Below, one piece after another: positions 47,281-56,893 of a DNA stretch of 64,000 bases. The stretch is from Alteromonas genovensis (GTDB lineage Bacteria > Pseudomonadota > Gammaproteobacteria > Enterobacterales > Alteromonadaceae). The position numbers and the translations under genes were made by a program. Numbering within the stretch: the first letter of the stretch is position 1; the number at the start of each line of letters is the position of its first letter. The notes under the pieces were generated by a model that had not been told where the DNA came from, did not search any database, and saw nothing but the letters and a program-made list of their open reading frames with translations. The DNA lies in assembly GCF_010500895.1 (NCBI RefSeq), contig NZ_JAAAWO010000010.1, positions 62,001 through 126,000 on the forward strand, read 5' to 3'.

Positions 47281-47739
47281 TTAATCGAACGTGGGAACAA
47301 CGTTACCTTTTTCGATATTCGCCACAGCTAACTGGAACTGTTGGCCATCCACTTCAATACTTACCATGCCGTCTTCGCAAGAAAGTACTTCGCCTTTGAA
47401 ATTACGTCTGTCGTCCATCGGCATAGACAAACGAACTTGAACCACTTCACCTACAGAAGCCTTGTAATGCTTTTCATTGAAAAGCGGTCTATCCATTCCC
47501 GGTGATGACACTTCCAAGTTGTATTCGGTACTGATCGGATCTTCTACGTCTAATATTGCGCTTACTTGATGACTAACATCTGCACAATTATCAACGGAAA
47601 TACCATTCTCGTGATCAATAAAAACGCGAAGAATAGAATGTTTCCCCGCACGTACAAACTCGACACCAACCAACTCGAATCCAAGTGCTTCAACACCAGG
47701 ATTTAGCATTTCGGTTAGTTTATCTTCAAGTCTTGCCAA
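47281..47739 (-). CDS. rimP: Ribosome maturation factor RimP
   Basis: 30S assembly factor of 152 residues. The TTG at 47739 is chosen because GGAGG lies 6 bases upstream and the product then aligns with E. coli RimP from its first residues (ARLEDKLTEM against STLEQKLTEM). Conserved core: CADVSHQVSAILDVEDPI and YNLEVSSPGMDRPLF. A longer frame to 47778 would run through a leader hairpin and is rejected. It is the first translation gene after the signalling pair. Confidence 0.95.
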   Translation of the reverse strand: MARLEDKLTEMLNPGVEALGFELVGVEFVRAGKHSILRVFIDHENGISVDNCADVSHQVSAILDVEDPISTEYNLEVSSPGMDRPLFNEKHYKASVGEVVQVRLSMPMDDRRNFKGEVLSCEDGMVSIEVDGQQFQLAVANIEKGNVVPTFD

Positions 47740-47756
47740 TCCAAACCTCCAAAAAC

Positions 47757-47776
47757 GAAAAAAGGGCCATAAGCCC
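47757..47776 (-). promoter_or_regulatory. Terminator-like hairpin in the rimP leader
   Basis: On the minus strand GGGC-TTATG-GCCC is followed by six T, directly before the rimP SD. The stem is only 4 bp, so it could act as an attenuator. A second symmetry, CCTAG...CTAGG, lies at 47788-47812. Confidence 0.45.
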
Positions 47777-47819
47777 ACCTGTCATCACCTAGAAAAACGT
47801 TACTTCACTAGGTTTTAAT

Positions 47820-47857
47820 ACAACAAAAAGCCCCGGACTAGCGGGGCTTTTTGTTGT
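47820..47857. terminator. Strong bidirectional terminator upstream of rimP
   Basis: ACAACAAAAAGCCCCG pairs perfectly with CGGGGCTTTTTGTTGT (16-bp stem, 6-base loop). It ends transcripts of the HD-GYP gene and separates them from the rimP operon. Confidence 0.93.
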
Positions 47858-48039
47858 AATTCTGAACCCTATACCATCGCGATTAGAAAGCGACATCTAT
47901 GTGGGTAAAAACACCGTCAGGTGATAGCTTGCTATTAATAAGTGCGTTACTTTCCTAAAAACTTGAGGGAGCCCGCTCTCATTACTTAATCACTGCATTA
48001 TACGTACAGGTACTGCATTAAGCAACAGCGATACAAAAT

Positions 48040-49041
48040 TTACTCTATTTCTTTAAACGCCTCTTTAATTTCCACTATCTTTGGCAGCATTGCCACAAGT
48101 AGATCTACTAGCTTGGGTTCAAAGTGTTTACCTTTCTGACTCTGAATAAATTCTACCGCCTTTTCGATACTCCATGCTTCTTTATAAGGCCGCTTACTTG
48201 TCAGCGCGTCAAAAACATCGGCAAGTGCACAGATGCGACCTTCTATAGGAATCTCCTCCCCTTTCAAACCTTTCGGGTAGCCCGTTCCATCCCATTTTTC
48301 GTGGTGTGTCATCGAAACGGATTTGGCAACCTTGAATAATAAGGAATCCCCGCAATCACCAATTATTTCTGCGCCAATCTCAGGATGGCGCTGCATATCC
48401 TTAAACTCCTCATCCGTCAGCTTTCCTGGTTTCAGCATAATACTGTCAGCAATACCTATTTTTCCGATGTCATGCATCGGGGCTGCGTGAAGGAGCGTCG
48501 TGGCTTGCTCCTCAGATAAACCATACGCCAATGCCAACTCTCTTGAAAAATGGCTCATACGCATCACATGCATTCCGGTCTCATTATCTTTATACTCAGC
48601 GGCGCGCCCTAGCCGCTGAACTACGTGCAGACGACTTTCCATAAGCGCTTCAGCGCGAACTAGACTTAGATGTGTTTTTACTCGCGCTTTAACCACCGCC
48701 GGTGATATAGGTTTGGTAATAAAATCAACAGCCCCCACCTCGAAGCCTTTTGCTTCATCCATATCTTCAGTTAGCGCTGTTACAAAAATAACGGGAATGT
48801 GCGTTGTGACTTCATTGCTTTTAAGAGACTCACACACTTCAAAGCCAGTCATTCCTGGCATCATTACATCTAGTAAGATAAGGTCTGGTCTACGCATTGA
48901 AGCTATCTCTAGCGCCTCATACCCATCGCGAGCAAACACTAACTGGTACTGCTGCGAAAGAAGTTGTTTGAGAACTCGCAAATTTGCGGGCTCATCGTCA
49001 ACAAGTAACAAAACCGGATTAGCTATTTTTGTCTCAAGCAT
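48040..49041 (-). CDS. Response regulator with HD-GYP c-di-GMP phosphodiesterase domain
   Basis: 333 residues. A receiver domain (about 10-125) has LVDDE acidic pocket, phosphoacceptor Asp in LILLDVMMPG, TALT and KPI. The HD-GYP domain (about 145-330) has the HD pair in HDIGKIGIAD, HPEIG and HHEKWDGTGYP, the GYP signature. It is predicted to hydrolyse c-di-GMP under control of phosphorylation. It starts 12 bases after the hybrid kinase stop, so that kinase, with its Hpt domain, is the likely phosphodonor. Confidence 0.95.
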   Translation of the reverse strand: MLETKIANPVLLLVDDEPANLRVLKQLLSQQYQLVFARDGYEALEIASMRRPDLILLDVMMPGMTGFEVCESLKSNEVTTHIPVIFVTALTEDMDEAKGFEVGAVDFITKPISPAVVKARVKTHLSLVRAEALMESRLHVVQRLGRAAEYKDNETGMHVMRMSHFSRELALAYGLSEEQATTLLHAAPMHDIGKIGIADSIMLKPGKLTDEEFKDMQRHPEIGAEIIGDCGDSLLFKVAKSVSMTHHEKWDGTGYPKGLKGEEIPIEGRICALADVFDALTSKRPYKEAWSIEKAVEFIQSQKGKHFEPKLVDLLVAMLPKIVEIKEAFKEIE

Positions 49042-49053
49042 AGTCAGCCTCTA

Positions 49054-52000
49054 CTATGATTCTAAATTTGTAAGCAGTTCATCGACGTGTTGTAACGCCG
49101 ATTTGAAGTCGAAGTTATCAATATGGAACAGTATTTGAACTACAGCATCTTCGTGTGAAGACGCGGCCTCGTTACGCAGAAAAACTAACTCACTCTCATC
49201 TATCATGTTTTGAAGCAGGCTTTGCTTTAATTTAACAACATGCTCAGTCAACACTGCATTGTCTGCCAAAATGCTCTCTGCGCTTTTTCCCGTAAGACTG
49301 TCTGCCAAAGCGCTACTGTTTGAGCCTTCAGAATAAGTGTGCACATTTTTATTAGCATTACTTAAGGTCGCTATGCAAGAAGCAATATCGTCCAAATCGT
49401 GCTTCAACATCGCTAATTGGTGCTTTTCTATTTGCTGATGCTTGAGTGCTTGCGACTCGATAGTTTTAACATGCCGATAGAACGAAGTTAGACATAGATT
49501 TCCGGAGGTTCCCTTTAACGCATGTAAAGCAGCAATTGCATCGTTTGAGTGATTGTTTGACACGGCGCGGCCAAGCGCAGTTAACTTATCGCGAGCAAGA
49601 TTTAGAAATTTGGATAGCTCTAAGAGCACCGTCTTTTCGTCACCCCACACTAAGGTAGCTCGTGCTAAATCAACAATGTCTTGATTATGAGGCACGCCCG
49701 TAGTTTGACTGGAGATAACTTTACTTCCCAATAATTCTTTTCCATCTGGCGACTTTGCTTTATCAAATTCTAGTGAAAGTACATCGTTAGTGTCTTCCTC
49801 CAGAACTCTCGCAACCTCGTGCATTAGTGCAGCAAAGTCGACAGGTTTGTTCGCAAATCCTTCCATGCCAGCTTGTTTTGCCGCCAATCTATCCTCAACG
49901 AGTACGCTAGCGGTGAGTGCTATCATAGGCACATGGACTAATTTGTTGTCCTTTTCGAATTGACGACGCTGTTTTGCTGCGCGAAGTCCGTCTAACTTGG
50001 GCATTTGTAGGTCCATAAGCACAATATCAAAATCCTGCTCCTTCATCATTTCCAACGCTTCTTCTCCGTCTTCGGCTGACGTAACCTCATGACCAGCGCG
50101 GGTAAGGAACAAAGTAAGAAGCTCAGTATTTTGTTGGACATCATCGGCAACTAAGACTTTTAGAGACCGTCTGATATTCGAATGAGATGAGCGTGAAGAT
50201 TTTGTCTTTACAGGAGCTTCAACAGGTTCAAGAGGCAAAGAAAAAGTAAAAGATGAACCTTTATTCTCTTCGCTAGAAACGGATATCGAACCTCCCATTA
50301 ACTCAACAAGCTGTTTTGAGATTGTTGTGCCAAGTCCAGTACCTCCATATTTTCTGCTCATTGAGGCATCTGCTTGAGAAAAAGGGTCGAACACTCTCTC
50401 CACTTGCTCTTTTGTCATACCAATGCCGGTATCGGCCACTTCAAAGTAAATATCGTCACTGTGCAGATACACTGAAACAACGACTTCACCTTCGTGGGTA
50501 AATTTAACTGCGTTGCCAATGAGGTTGTTAAGCACTTGCCTAATTCGCTCTGGTGCACCGACAAACGTGTCTACTAGCTGGGCATTTAGCGATAAACGCA
50601 AGTCAACGTGTTTTCGCTTCGCTTCTAACCAAAACGTGGAAATAACCAGGTCCAGCTCCTCTCGTAAAGAAAACTCTCTGAGTTCAATATCGAGCTTTCC
50701 TTTATCGAGTTTGGCACTATCAAGAATGTCGTTGAGTAAATGCAACAGAGACCGAGCAGAGCGATTAATAGTAGTAAGATGCCCCTTCTGGTCTTGGCTT
50801 GTAGCCTCAATTAACATCAGGTCACTAAAACCAATTATGGCATTCATGGGCGTACGAATTTCATGGCTCATGTTAGCAAGGAAAGCCGCTCTGGCGGCAG
50901 CGGCCTCCTGCGCTTTGTCTCGAGCAGCTTTAAGCGCATTCTCCATATTTTTTCTTGGCGTTATATCTGAAATAAAGCCATCAATATATTCTGCTTCGCC
51001 ATGCTCATTGTTAACGATTACTCCCTGCTCAATAACCCATTTTACCTCACCACCTTTCGTAATTATTCGATACTCAAGAATGAAAGTCCCCTCGCGTGCT
51101 GACTTTTCTTTAATGTATTCACTATCGTCTGGATGATAGAGCGAAGCGAAACATCGCTTGGAGTCAGGTAGCGTAAAATCATCCGCCTCATAACCTGTTA
51201 ACTCTTTTACCGCGTCGCTTAGAAAAGTCATCTCCTGTTTTGCATTCGCCAGCTTGCGATAGGCCATACCGGGTATGTTGGCGATTAAACTTCTGAATTT
51301 AGCCTCACTCTCTCTTAATTTGTTTTCTATTGCTTTTCGCTTTCTCATGTCTGAAGCAAGCGAAACAAAGATGCCTCTCCCATTAATTCGGGTATGGCCA
51401 ATCCCCGCTCTTACCGGGATCCTCTCTCCACCTTTCCTAACCACCTCGGCCTCAAGCCCTCTGCCAATTGTCCGATCTTCTTCAAAGGAGGTCTTTTTGA
51501 AAAAATCTGGACCGTAAAGATGTCGACGTTCCGGTACAAGCAGCTCATTGGCATGCATGCCAACGAGTTCAGAAACCGTGTAACCATAGACATCGCCAGC
51601 GGCAGGATTGGCGGTGCGAATTATACCGTCATCACCAAAGGTAATAATGGCATCTACAGCAGTATTAGTGAGAGCACGCTGCACTCGCTCACTTTCAATA
51701 GCTCGCGTCATTGTATCTCGATATTTAAACAATAGACTCACGCCTAACGCCGATGCGATGAGCACAGTAGTCACTACCGCGGTGGCGACAGCCAAATATG
51801 TTGTGATATTCGGTGGCTGAGAAGTAAGCTCAAACCCAGGTGGGAGTACAAACCGTGCCGCAGCCATACCAGTGTAATGCATACCCGCAATCGCAAGCCC
51901 CATAACAACACTGGCCAAAACAATGTGCCGTGAGAGTGCTCGTTTTGATTTGGCGCCAACATTGATGCCAAACTTTATCCATAGTGAGAGCACGGCCAAA

Positions 52001-52497
52001 ACGACTGCAACAACAACAGACAAAAGAAACATAGGCAGGTCGTAACGTAACAACGGCGCCATATCCATCGCAGCCATGCCAATGTAATGCATACAACCAA
52101 TGCCAGACCCCATCAAAACTCCGCCTTGCACAATTTCAGAAACAGACACTTTCCTCTTTGTTAATAGATGTAGTGCAACCCAAGAGGCCGCTACTCCGGG
52201 TAAAGCAGACAGCATTGTTACTGAGATGTCGTAACTTACTGGTGTACAAAGCTCCAAAGCTAGCATGCCTAAGAAATGCATGGACCACACCCCGCCTCCT
52301 AAGGCAAAGCTTCCAGTGATGAGCAGAACACTTTTTCTTGCTTTATGTTTAGTTACGGATGCCTGATTGGCTACATTAAAAGCCATGAAGGACGCGAAGA
52401 CCGCGATAAGCAGAGATAGAAGAATGAGGGGAAAGTTATAAGAACCCTCAAGAAAAGAGGCATTTGTGTCAAAAATGAAAAGTTCTAAGAGAGTCAT
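49054..52497 (-). CDS. MHYT-PAS hybrid histidine kinase with receiver and Hpt domains
   Basis: Membrane-bound phosphorelay kinase of 1147 residues. The N-terminal seven-helix MHYT sensor (about 1-250) has three copies of the motif (MHFLGM, MHYIGM, MHYTGM), proposed in this family to bind a metal and sense a gas such as O2, CO or NO. Two PAS domains follow (about 270-520). The HisKA box is NMSHEIRTPMN with His near 545, and the ATPase contains DTGIGM near 690. A receiver has its Asp in VLMDLQMP near 828, and a C-terminal Hpt has His in LHALKGTSGN near 992. It is paired with the HD-GYP regulator. Confidence 0.95.
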   Translation of the reverse strand: MTLLELFIFDTNASFLEGSYNFPLILLSLLIAVFASFMAFNVANQASVTKHKARKSVLLITGSFALGGGVWSMHFLGMLALELCTPVSYDISVTMLSALPGVAASWVALHLLTKRKVSVSEIVQGGVLMGSGIGCMHYIGMAAMDMAPLLRYDLPMFLLSVVVAVVLAVLSLWIKFGINVGAKSKRALSRHIVLASVVMGLAIAGMHYTGMAAARFVLPPGFELTSQPPNITTYLAVATAVVTTVLIASALGVSLLFKYRDTMTRAIESERVQRALTNTAVDAIITFGDDGIIRTANPAAGDVYGYTVSELVGMHANELLVPERRHLYGPDFFKKTSFEEDRTIGRGLEAEVVRKGGERIPVRAGIGHTRINGRGIFVSLASDMRKRKAIENKLRESEAKFRSLIANIPGMAYRKLANAKQEMTFLSDAVKELTGYEADDFTLPDSKRCFASLYHPDDSEYIKEKSAREGTFILEYRIITKGGEVKWVIEQGVIVNNEHGEAEYIDGFISDITPRKNMENALKAARDKAQEAAAARAAFLANMSHEIRTPMNAIIGFSDLMLIEATSQDQKGHLTTINRSARSLLHLLNDILDSAKLDKGKLDIELREFSLREELDLVISTFWLEAKRKHVDLRLSLNAQLVDTFVGAPERIRQVLNNLIGNAVKFTHEGEVVVSVYLHSDDIYFEVADTGIGMTKEQVERVFDPFSQADASMSRKYGGTGLGTTISKQLVELMGGSISVSSEENKGSSFTFSLPLEPVEAPVKTKSSRSSHSNIRRSLKVLVADDVQQNTELLTLFLTRAGHEVTSAEDGEEALEMMKEQDFDIVLMDLQMPKLDGLRAAKQRRQFEKDNKLVHVPMIALTASVLVEDRLAAKQAGMEGFANKPVDFAALMHEVARVLEEDTNDVLSLEFDKAKSPDGKELLGSKVISSQTTGVPHNQDIVDLARATLVWGDEKTVLLELSKFLNLARDKLTALGRAVSNNHSNDAIAALHALKGTSGNLCLTSFYRHVKTIESQALKHQQIEKHQLAMLKHDLDDIASCIATLSNANKNVHTYSEGSNSSALADSLTGKSAESILADNAVLTEHVVKLKQSLLQNMIDESELVFLRNEAASSHEDAVVQILFHIDNFDFKSALQHVDELLTNLES

Positions 52498-52530
52498 TAA
52501 ATAATAAAACCAAAAAATTGCAGCCGATAC

Positions 52531-52548
52531 GTGTGCAAATTAGCACAC
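52531..52548. promoter_or_regulatory. 6-bp inverted repeat upstream of the hybrid kinase
   Basis: GTGTGC-AAATTA-GCACAC lies 34-51 bases upstream of the kinase start. It could be an operator or a leader hairpin. Confidence 0.35.
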
Positions 52549-52861
52549 AATATAATTCTAGCGACGCGTATTAATGAAAACTAGACTAATTGATATTTCA
52601 AATAGAGCGGTTTTTAAAAATTCTTCGATGGTTTGGGTGTAATTTAGATGGTTGGCCATAAATATAGATTAGAGCGTTATCTGCGCAAATGAAACATAGT
52701 TAATAAACTATAGTATCGTTAATAATCATAGTATAGAGCAAAGCTAAGTCCATATGCTTTGGTGACATTGCAGAAGCAGCACAGTTCATTGAGACTGATG
52801 ATGTTTTATAGCGGTTAGTGAAGAATGCTAATTCAGAAAGGATGACAGTGTTTCAAATACA
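52549..52861. other. Intergenic region between tRNA terminator and hybrid kinase
   Basis: About 310 AT-rich bases with no coding frame of note. The kinase promoter should lie here but no clear -35/-10 pair was found. Confidence 0.5.
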
Positions 52862-52891
52862 AAAAAGCCCCAACAAATGCTGAGGCTTTTT
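52862..52891 (-). terminator. Terminator of the tRNA-fMet unit
   Basis: AAAAAGCC and GGCTTTTT (52862-52869 with 52884-52891), extended inward by pairs around one mismatch, followed on the minus strand by a T run. It lies 4 bases after the second tRNA. Confidence 0.85.
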
Positions 52892-52895
52892 AATG

Positions 52896-52972
<77 letters not shown>

Positions 52973-52982
52973 TCTGTACAGT

Positions 52983-53003
52983 AAAATGTGATATTCACAT
53001 TTT
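52983..53003. repeat. 9-bp perfect inverted repeat in the tRNA spacer
   Basis: AAAATGTGA-TAT-TCACATTTT lies between the two initiator tRNA genes. As RNA it forms a short hairpin that could guide processing. Confidence 0.6.
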
Positions 53004-53025
53004 AAAAATTCTGGTATATTTTCTG

Positions 53026-53102
<77 letters not shown>

Positions 53103-53159
53103 CCAGAAAATATCGGTTGAGATTGCTTGGCTTTTCTTCCTCGCCTCAACGTGGAGCGT

Positions 53160-53187
53160 ATTATACATAGGGACTTTTCTAACACAA
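53160..53187 (-). promoter_or_regulatory. Sigma-70 promoter of the tRNA-fMet genes
   Basis: Minus-strand TTGTGT (53182-53187), 16-base spacer, TATAAT (53160-53165), then an ACGCTCC discriminator as in stringently controlled stable-RNA promoters. It lies about 57 bases upstream of the first tRNA. Confidence 0.75.
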
Positions 53188-53295
53188 GCGTCTAACATCA
53201 AAATATTGCATTTTTCTGACTGTTCGCAGGTTTATTGAACAATGTGTGCAAACATAATACAAAATAATACGTTTTATCCGCTTTTACGTCTCTAT

Positions 53296-53598
53296 CTATT
53301 TAAACTTTTCCATTTTTTCAGCCAGTGAAAAGTCGAGATCACTCAATCCATCAACATCATGAGTGGTTAATTTTACTTCCACTTTGTTATAAACATTAAA
53401 CCATTCGGGATGATGCTTAAGCTTTTCTGCCCAAATAGCAATTTGTGACATCCAGCCAAACGCTCGAATAAAACTTTTAAACGAAAACGTCTTTGTTATT
53501 GCATCACCGTCTCTCACCCATTTGTCACCATCAACGACCAATTCGTTGAGTGTGATTAATTTAGACTCAATGGCGGCGTCATCTAGTTTCGTTGTCAT
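53296..53598 (-). CDS. phhB: 4a-hydroxytetrahydrobiopterin dehydratase
   Basis: Pterin-4a-carbinolamine dehydratase of 100 residues, which regenerates the pterin cofactor of phenylalanine hydroxylase. The signature [16 protein letters not shown] holds the catalytic His pair, and [13 protein letters not shown] the third His. AGGAGA is the SD. phhA is not adjacent, unlike the phhAB arrangement of Pseudomonas. Confidence 0.93.
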   Translation of the reverse strand: MTTKLDDAAIESKLITLNELVVDGDKWVRDGDAITKTFSFKSFIRAFGWMSQIAIWAEKLKHHPEWFNVYNKVEVKLTTHDVDGLSDLDFSLAEKMEKFK

Positions 53599-53712
53599 AG
53601 CACTATCTCCTATTGTTTTAGATACTCTAAATAACTCAGCGATAAATTGAAAAGTAAACGCTAATATTAAAATGCCAAGTCTCAGGTATCAGTGGTGATA
53701 AATGTTTACAAA

Positions 53713-53736
53713 AAAGCCGGCATCGAAGCCGGCTTT
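53713..53736 (-). terminator. Rho-independent terminator of the TonB receptor gene
   Basis: AAAGCCGGC and GCCGGCTTT with a 6-base loop; the minus strand continues TTTTTT after the stem. Confidence 0.9.
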
Positions 53737-53762
53737 GCTATTTTTATATAAAAAGCTAATTA

Positions 53763-56483
53763 TTAAAACTCAACAGCAAGCCTTGCATATATTTGACGAC
53801 CTCTTGGATCGTGAACCTTAGAGTCGAAACCACTGTTTGTGAAAACCTGAGGAGGATTTTCATCAGTTAAATTAATGCCCCCCACTGTTAGTAGGTAAGA
53901 AGTTTGAGTGTCAATCAGGGCACTGAGATCTACATTAAATTGAGCATCAAAAGTTACGTGACTTTCAATCTCTTTCAGACCAGCATTGCCGCAGCCCTGT
54001 GATATTATTGTTCCGTCCGCGCAGTTTTGGTCATCATCGTAGCTGCTTGTGTAACGCACGAATAGATTGGCACTGTAAGCTTCTTTCCTCCAAGTTAAGC
54101 CAAGGTTTGCTCGCAACTCTGGTGAAGATACTCCAATATTCGTAAAGTTTCTTCGACCAACGCCATCAATTTGGCCTGCTTGCGGGTCATCCAAGTCATA
54201 GCCCAACACGTAAGTCGCTGATAAGTTTGGTACAAAAGTACCCAATTCAGATTCAATTTTGTAGCTTGTTACAAAGTCAATTCCGTTTGTTTCTAAAGAA
54301 CTCGCATTCACAAAAGTATTGTTAACTTGCAAAACTGGACCCGTCAATGGGTCCCCCGCACGCACAATGCGTGACGTGTCGGTAGGGTTAAGGTCTAAAA
54401 GAGCCTGTGCACTTTCCTGAATAATCAAATCTTCAAACTCAAAATTCCAGTAATCTAACTCTATCGATAAGTCTTTGAATGGTTCAAAGGACACGCCAAA
54501 ATTGTATGCTGTAGATTCTTCTGGTGTGAGATCTTCATTACCTACGGTGCGAACCGCAGCGAATGCGTTGCCTTGTACCACTGAGTCTGTCAACTGTTGT
54601 AAGCTTGTTGCACCGCCGTTCCGCATAAATATTGATGGTGCTCTAAATGAGGTAGAAATAGATCCCCTCAACGAGAGGTCATCAGAAAAACGGTAATTGA
54701 ACGCTACTTTAGGGTCTACAGTATCGCCAATACTACCGCCATAATTTTCATAACGCAGGGCTAATTGAATATCTAATTGATCATTTACAGGCAAGGCCAT
54801 TTCAGCGAAGGCCGCCCAAACATCCAATTCACCACTGAAGTCAGGGTTACCAATAACGAATGAAAAGCTGTCCTGATTTGATAATTGATCGTAATCTTGG
54901 CTTAGCTCTTCTTCGCGGTACTGCATTCCAACGGCAAGACCAGCGAATCCGCCACCCATTTCAAAAACATCGAATGAAGCGAAACCTTCCAACACTTGCA
55001 GTTTCGATTCAGAGTCAATAACTTGATCCGCTGAAAACGAGTCTATGACGTATTGCGAATTTGGTGAGGTAGTAAATGACGTAGCGAAAGGATTGAAGTA
55101 TTCACAAGACCCTTGACCTGGGACTGAAGATGGGCTGCTTGGATCACAATTTGCTCCACCGAAACCCGATAATGCTAGATTGAACTCCGTGTTCAAGACA
55201 TCTTCAACGCTGAATAAAAACTCATTTTTTGCGTTGGTGTAACTAATTTCCCAGAAGCCGTTGTCAAGCTCACCTTTAAGGCTAGTATTAAATCGAAATG
55301 TTTCTGATTCCGTGTTGGCAGGATCTGCATCAAAACCATTTCCTTCCGCTCGTCCTAAAAACTGGACCGCTGTACCAAACGGGTTATCCGGATGAGTAGC
55401 TGGCACTACAGGCCCGCGTAAATTTGGAAAACTTGGTGCTCCACCGCGTTCAGCACGATTACGAGCCATTCCAAATTCCGTGGCCCACATGAGGCTGTCT
55501 GACAATTCATAATCAGATTTCACGAATATATTTAGACGACTCTCTTCGGGAACGTAAGAATAACCAGGACCAAAGTCATATTGGCAAGTTCCTAAATCAA
55601 GCGAGCCGAAACCAGGGTAAGGAACGGTCGCTGCAATATTTGCATTACCGCCAAATTCTGCACAACCAGTAGGATCAATAACGGGGACGCCTGGAGGAAT
55701 TCCGGGTACACCAAAATACGAACCTGGATTACCTAAATTACTACTATCGTCTTGTGGACGAGAGAGACGTCTGTCTGACAAGAACAATGGGTCGCGGCTT
55801 GTATAACTTACAGCAGCCATCACATTTCCATTATCTGAGCTGGCCCCCCACAATCCTTGCAGTACATACTCAGAATTATCTCCATGCGCCCCATCTTGAT
55901 AATCTGCTGTAATTTTAGCTCCCTCATAATTACGTTTTGTTATGAAGTTGACTACACCCGCAACAGCATCTGAACCGTAAAGAGCAGACGCACCATCTTT
56001 GATAATTTCAACACGATCGATAGCTATCATCGGTACTAAAGAGCTTGTATCAACGAAGTTTAAACCTTCATTAGTTTGTTGAGAGTTGACCACTTGACGT
56101 CGACTGTTGAGCATAACCAACGTTGAAGCAACACCCAAACCTCTTAAATTAATGTTTGAGGTTCCCGCCGTCGCATTCTGAGTGAATGCGTCCGGGTTAT
56201 TTTCGGCACCTGAATTAATAGTAAGGGTTTGTGTGATATCAGCGATATTTTTTGCACCAATCGAGTCGATTGCGACGCTGTCTACCACTGCTAGAGGAGA
56301 AGGAGATTCAAAGTTTTCGCTGCGACGAACGAAACTACCAGTAACAAGAATAAGTTCAACATCCCTTTTTGCTTCTTTTTCATTTCCGGTGTCAGCTTCT
56401 TGGGCTGTTGCGATCATGGGAGAGCAAAGTAGTGCAGCGCCAACATAAGCAGCAACTGCAGTTTTACGCGTATTCAATTTCAT
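53763..56483 (-). CDS. TonB-dependent receptor (large, Alteromonadales type)
   Basis: Outer-membrane transporter of 906 residues. A signal peptide (1-28, ending ATAQ) is followed by a TonB-box-like VELILVTGSFVRR, the usual VTGS(R/F) form of this clan, and a plug with INLRGLGVASTLVMLNSRR and DGASALYGSDAVAGVVNF. The large barrel ends in AVEF. Receptors with this plug often import oligosaccharides, peptides or other organic ligands; none of the neighbours fixes the substrate. It has an own terminator and is divergent from mscS. Confidence 0.93.
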   Translation of the reverse strand: MKLNTRKTAVAAYVGAALLCSPMIATAQEADTGNEKEAKRDVELILVTGSFVRRSENFESPSPLAVVDSVAIDSIGAKNIADITQTLTINSGAENNPDAFTQNATAGTSNINLRGLGVASTLVMLNSRRQVVNSQQTNEGLNFVDTSSLVPMIAIDRVEIIKDGASALYGSDAVAGVVNFITKRNYEGAKITADYQDGAHGDNSEYVLQGLWGASSDNGNVMAAVSYTSRDPLFLSDRRLSRPQDDSSNLGNPGSYFGVPGIPPGVPVIDPTGCAEFGGNANIAATVPYPGFGSLDLGTCQYDFGPGYSYVPEESRLNIFVKSDYELSDSLMWATEFGMARNRAERGGAPSFPNLRGPVVPATHPDNPFGTAVQFLGRAEGNGFDADPANTESETFRFNTSLKGELDNGFWEISYTNAKNEFLFSVEDVLNTEFNLALSGFGGANCDPSSPSSVPGQGSCEYFNPFATSFTTSPNSQYVIDSFSADQVIDSESKLQVLEGFASFDVFEMGGGFAGLAVGMQYREEELSQDYDQLSNQDSFSFVIGNPDFSGELDVWAAFAEMALPVNDQLDIQLALRYENYGGSIGDTVDPKVAFNYRFSDDLSLRGSISTSFRAPSIFMRNGGATSLQQLTDSVVQGNAFAAVRTVGNEDLTPEESTAYNFGVSFEPFKDLSIELDYWNFEFEDLIIQESAQALLDLNPTDTSRIVRAGDPLTGPVLQVNNTFVNASSLETNGIDFVTSYKIESELGTFVPNLSATYVLGYDLDDPQAGQIDGVGRRNFTNIGVSSPELRANLGLTWRKEAYSANLFVRYTSSYDDDQNCADGTIISQGCGNAGLKEIESHVTFDAQFNVDLSALIDTQTSYLLTVGGINLTDENPPQVFTNSGFDSKVHDPRGRQIYARLAVEF

Positions 56484-56893
56484 AGTGTGATTCCAAATCT
56501 GGGCGTTTCACTACCGGCAAATATAATCTCGCGTTCCGCTAGCGACCTGCTATTCGATTTTCTGTTATTTTTATAAGGGCATAAACAACCTATGTCCTCA
56601 AATTGATACTATGCCTGATTTCTAAGTTTGTAAATTTATTGTGAATAATATGTTTACATTAATTTTACACATGGTCTTACCAGTTATACTTTAGAATAAG
56701 TCTTGCGGTGAATATCGATAATAATGGGTAGAAATTGCGGATTAGGCGTGAAATTAGTTCACAACATGCAACCCTCTTGTGAAGGATGAAATATAAACCT
56801 CAACAAATTCATAACCTTAAAAGATTTGAAAAAGCGGAACAGTTCTTGTTAACCCTTCTCTATTAGTCTCAAATAGAAGAAAACAACACGCTT
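56484..56893. other. Intergenic region between TonB receptor and MscS genes
   Basis: About 410 AT-rich bases separating divergent genes. I see no coding frame, tRNA or clear palindromic operator; promoters are expected but none is convincing. Confidence 0.5.

Noticed and set aside
52983-53003. CRP site (TGTGA/TCACA)
   Set aside because: Half-sites are 3 bases apart instead of 6 and lie inside a tRNA transcription unit.
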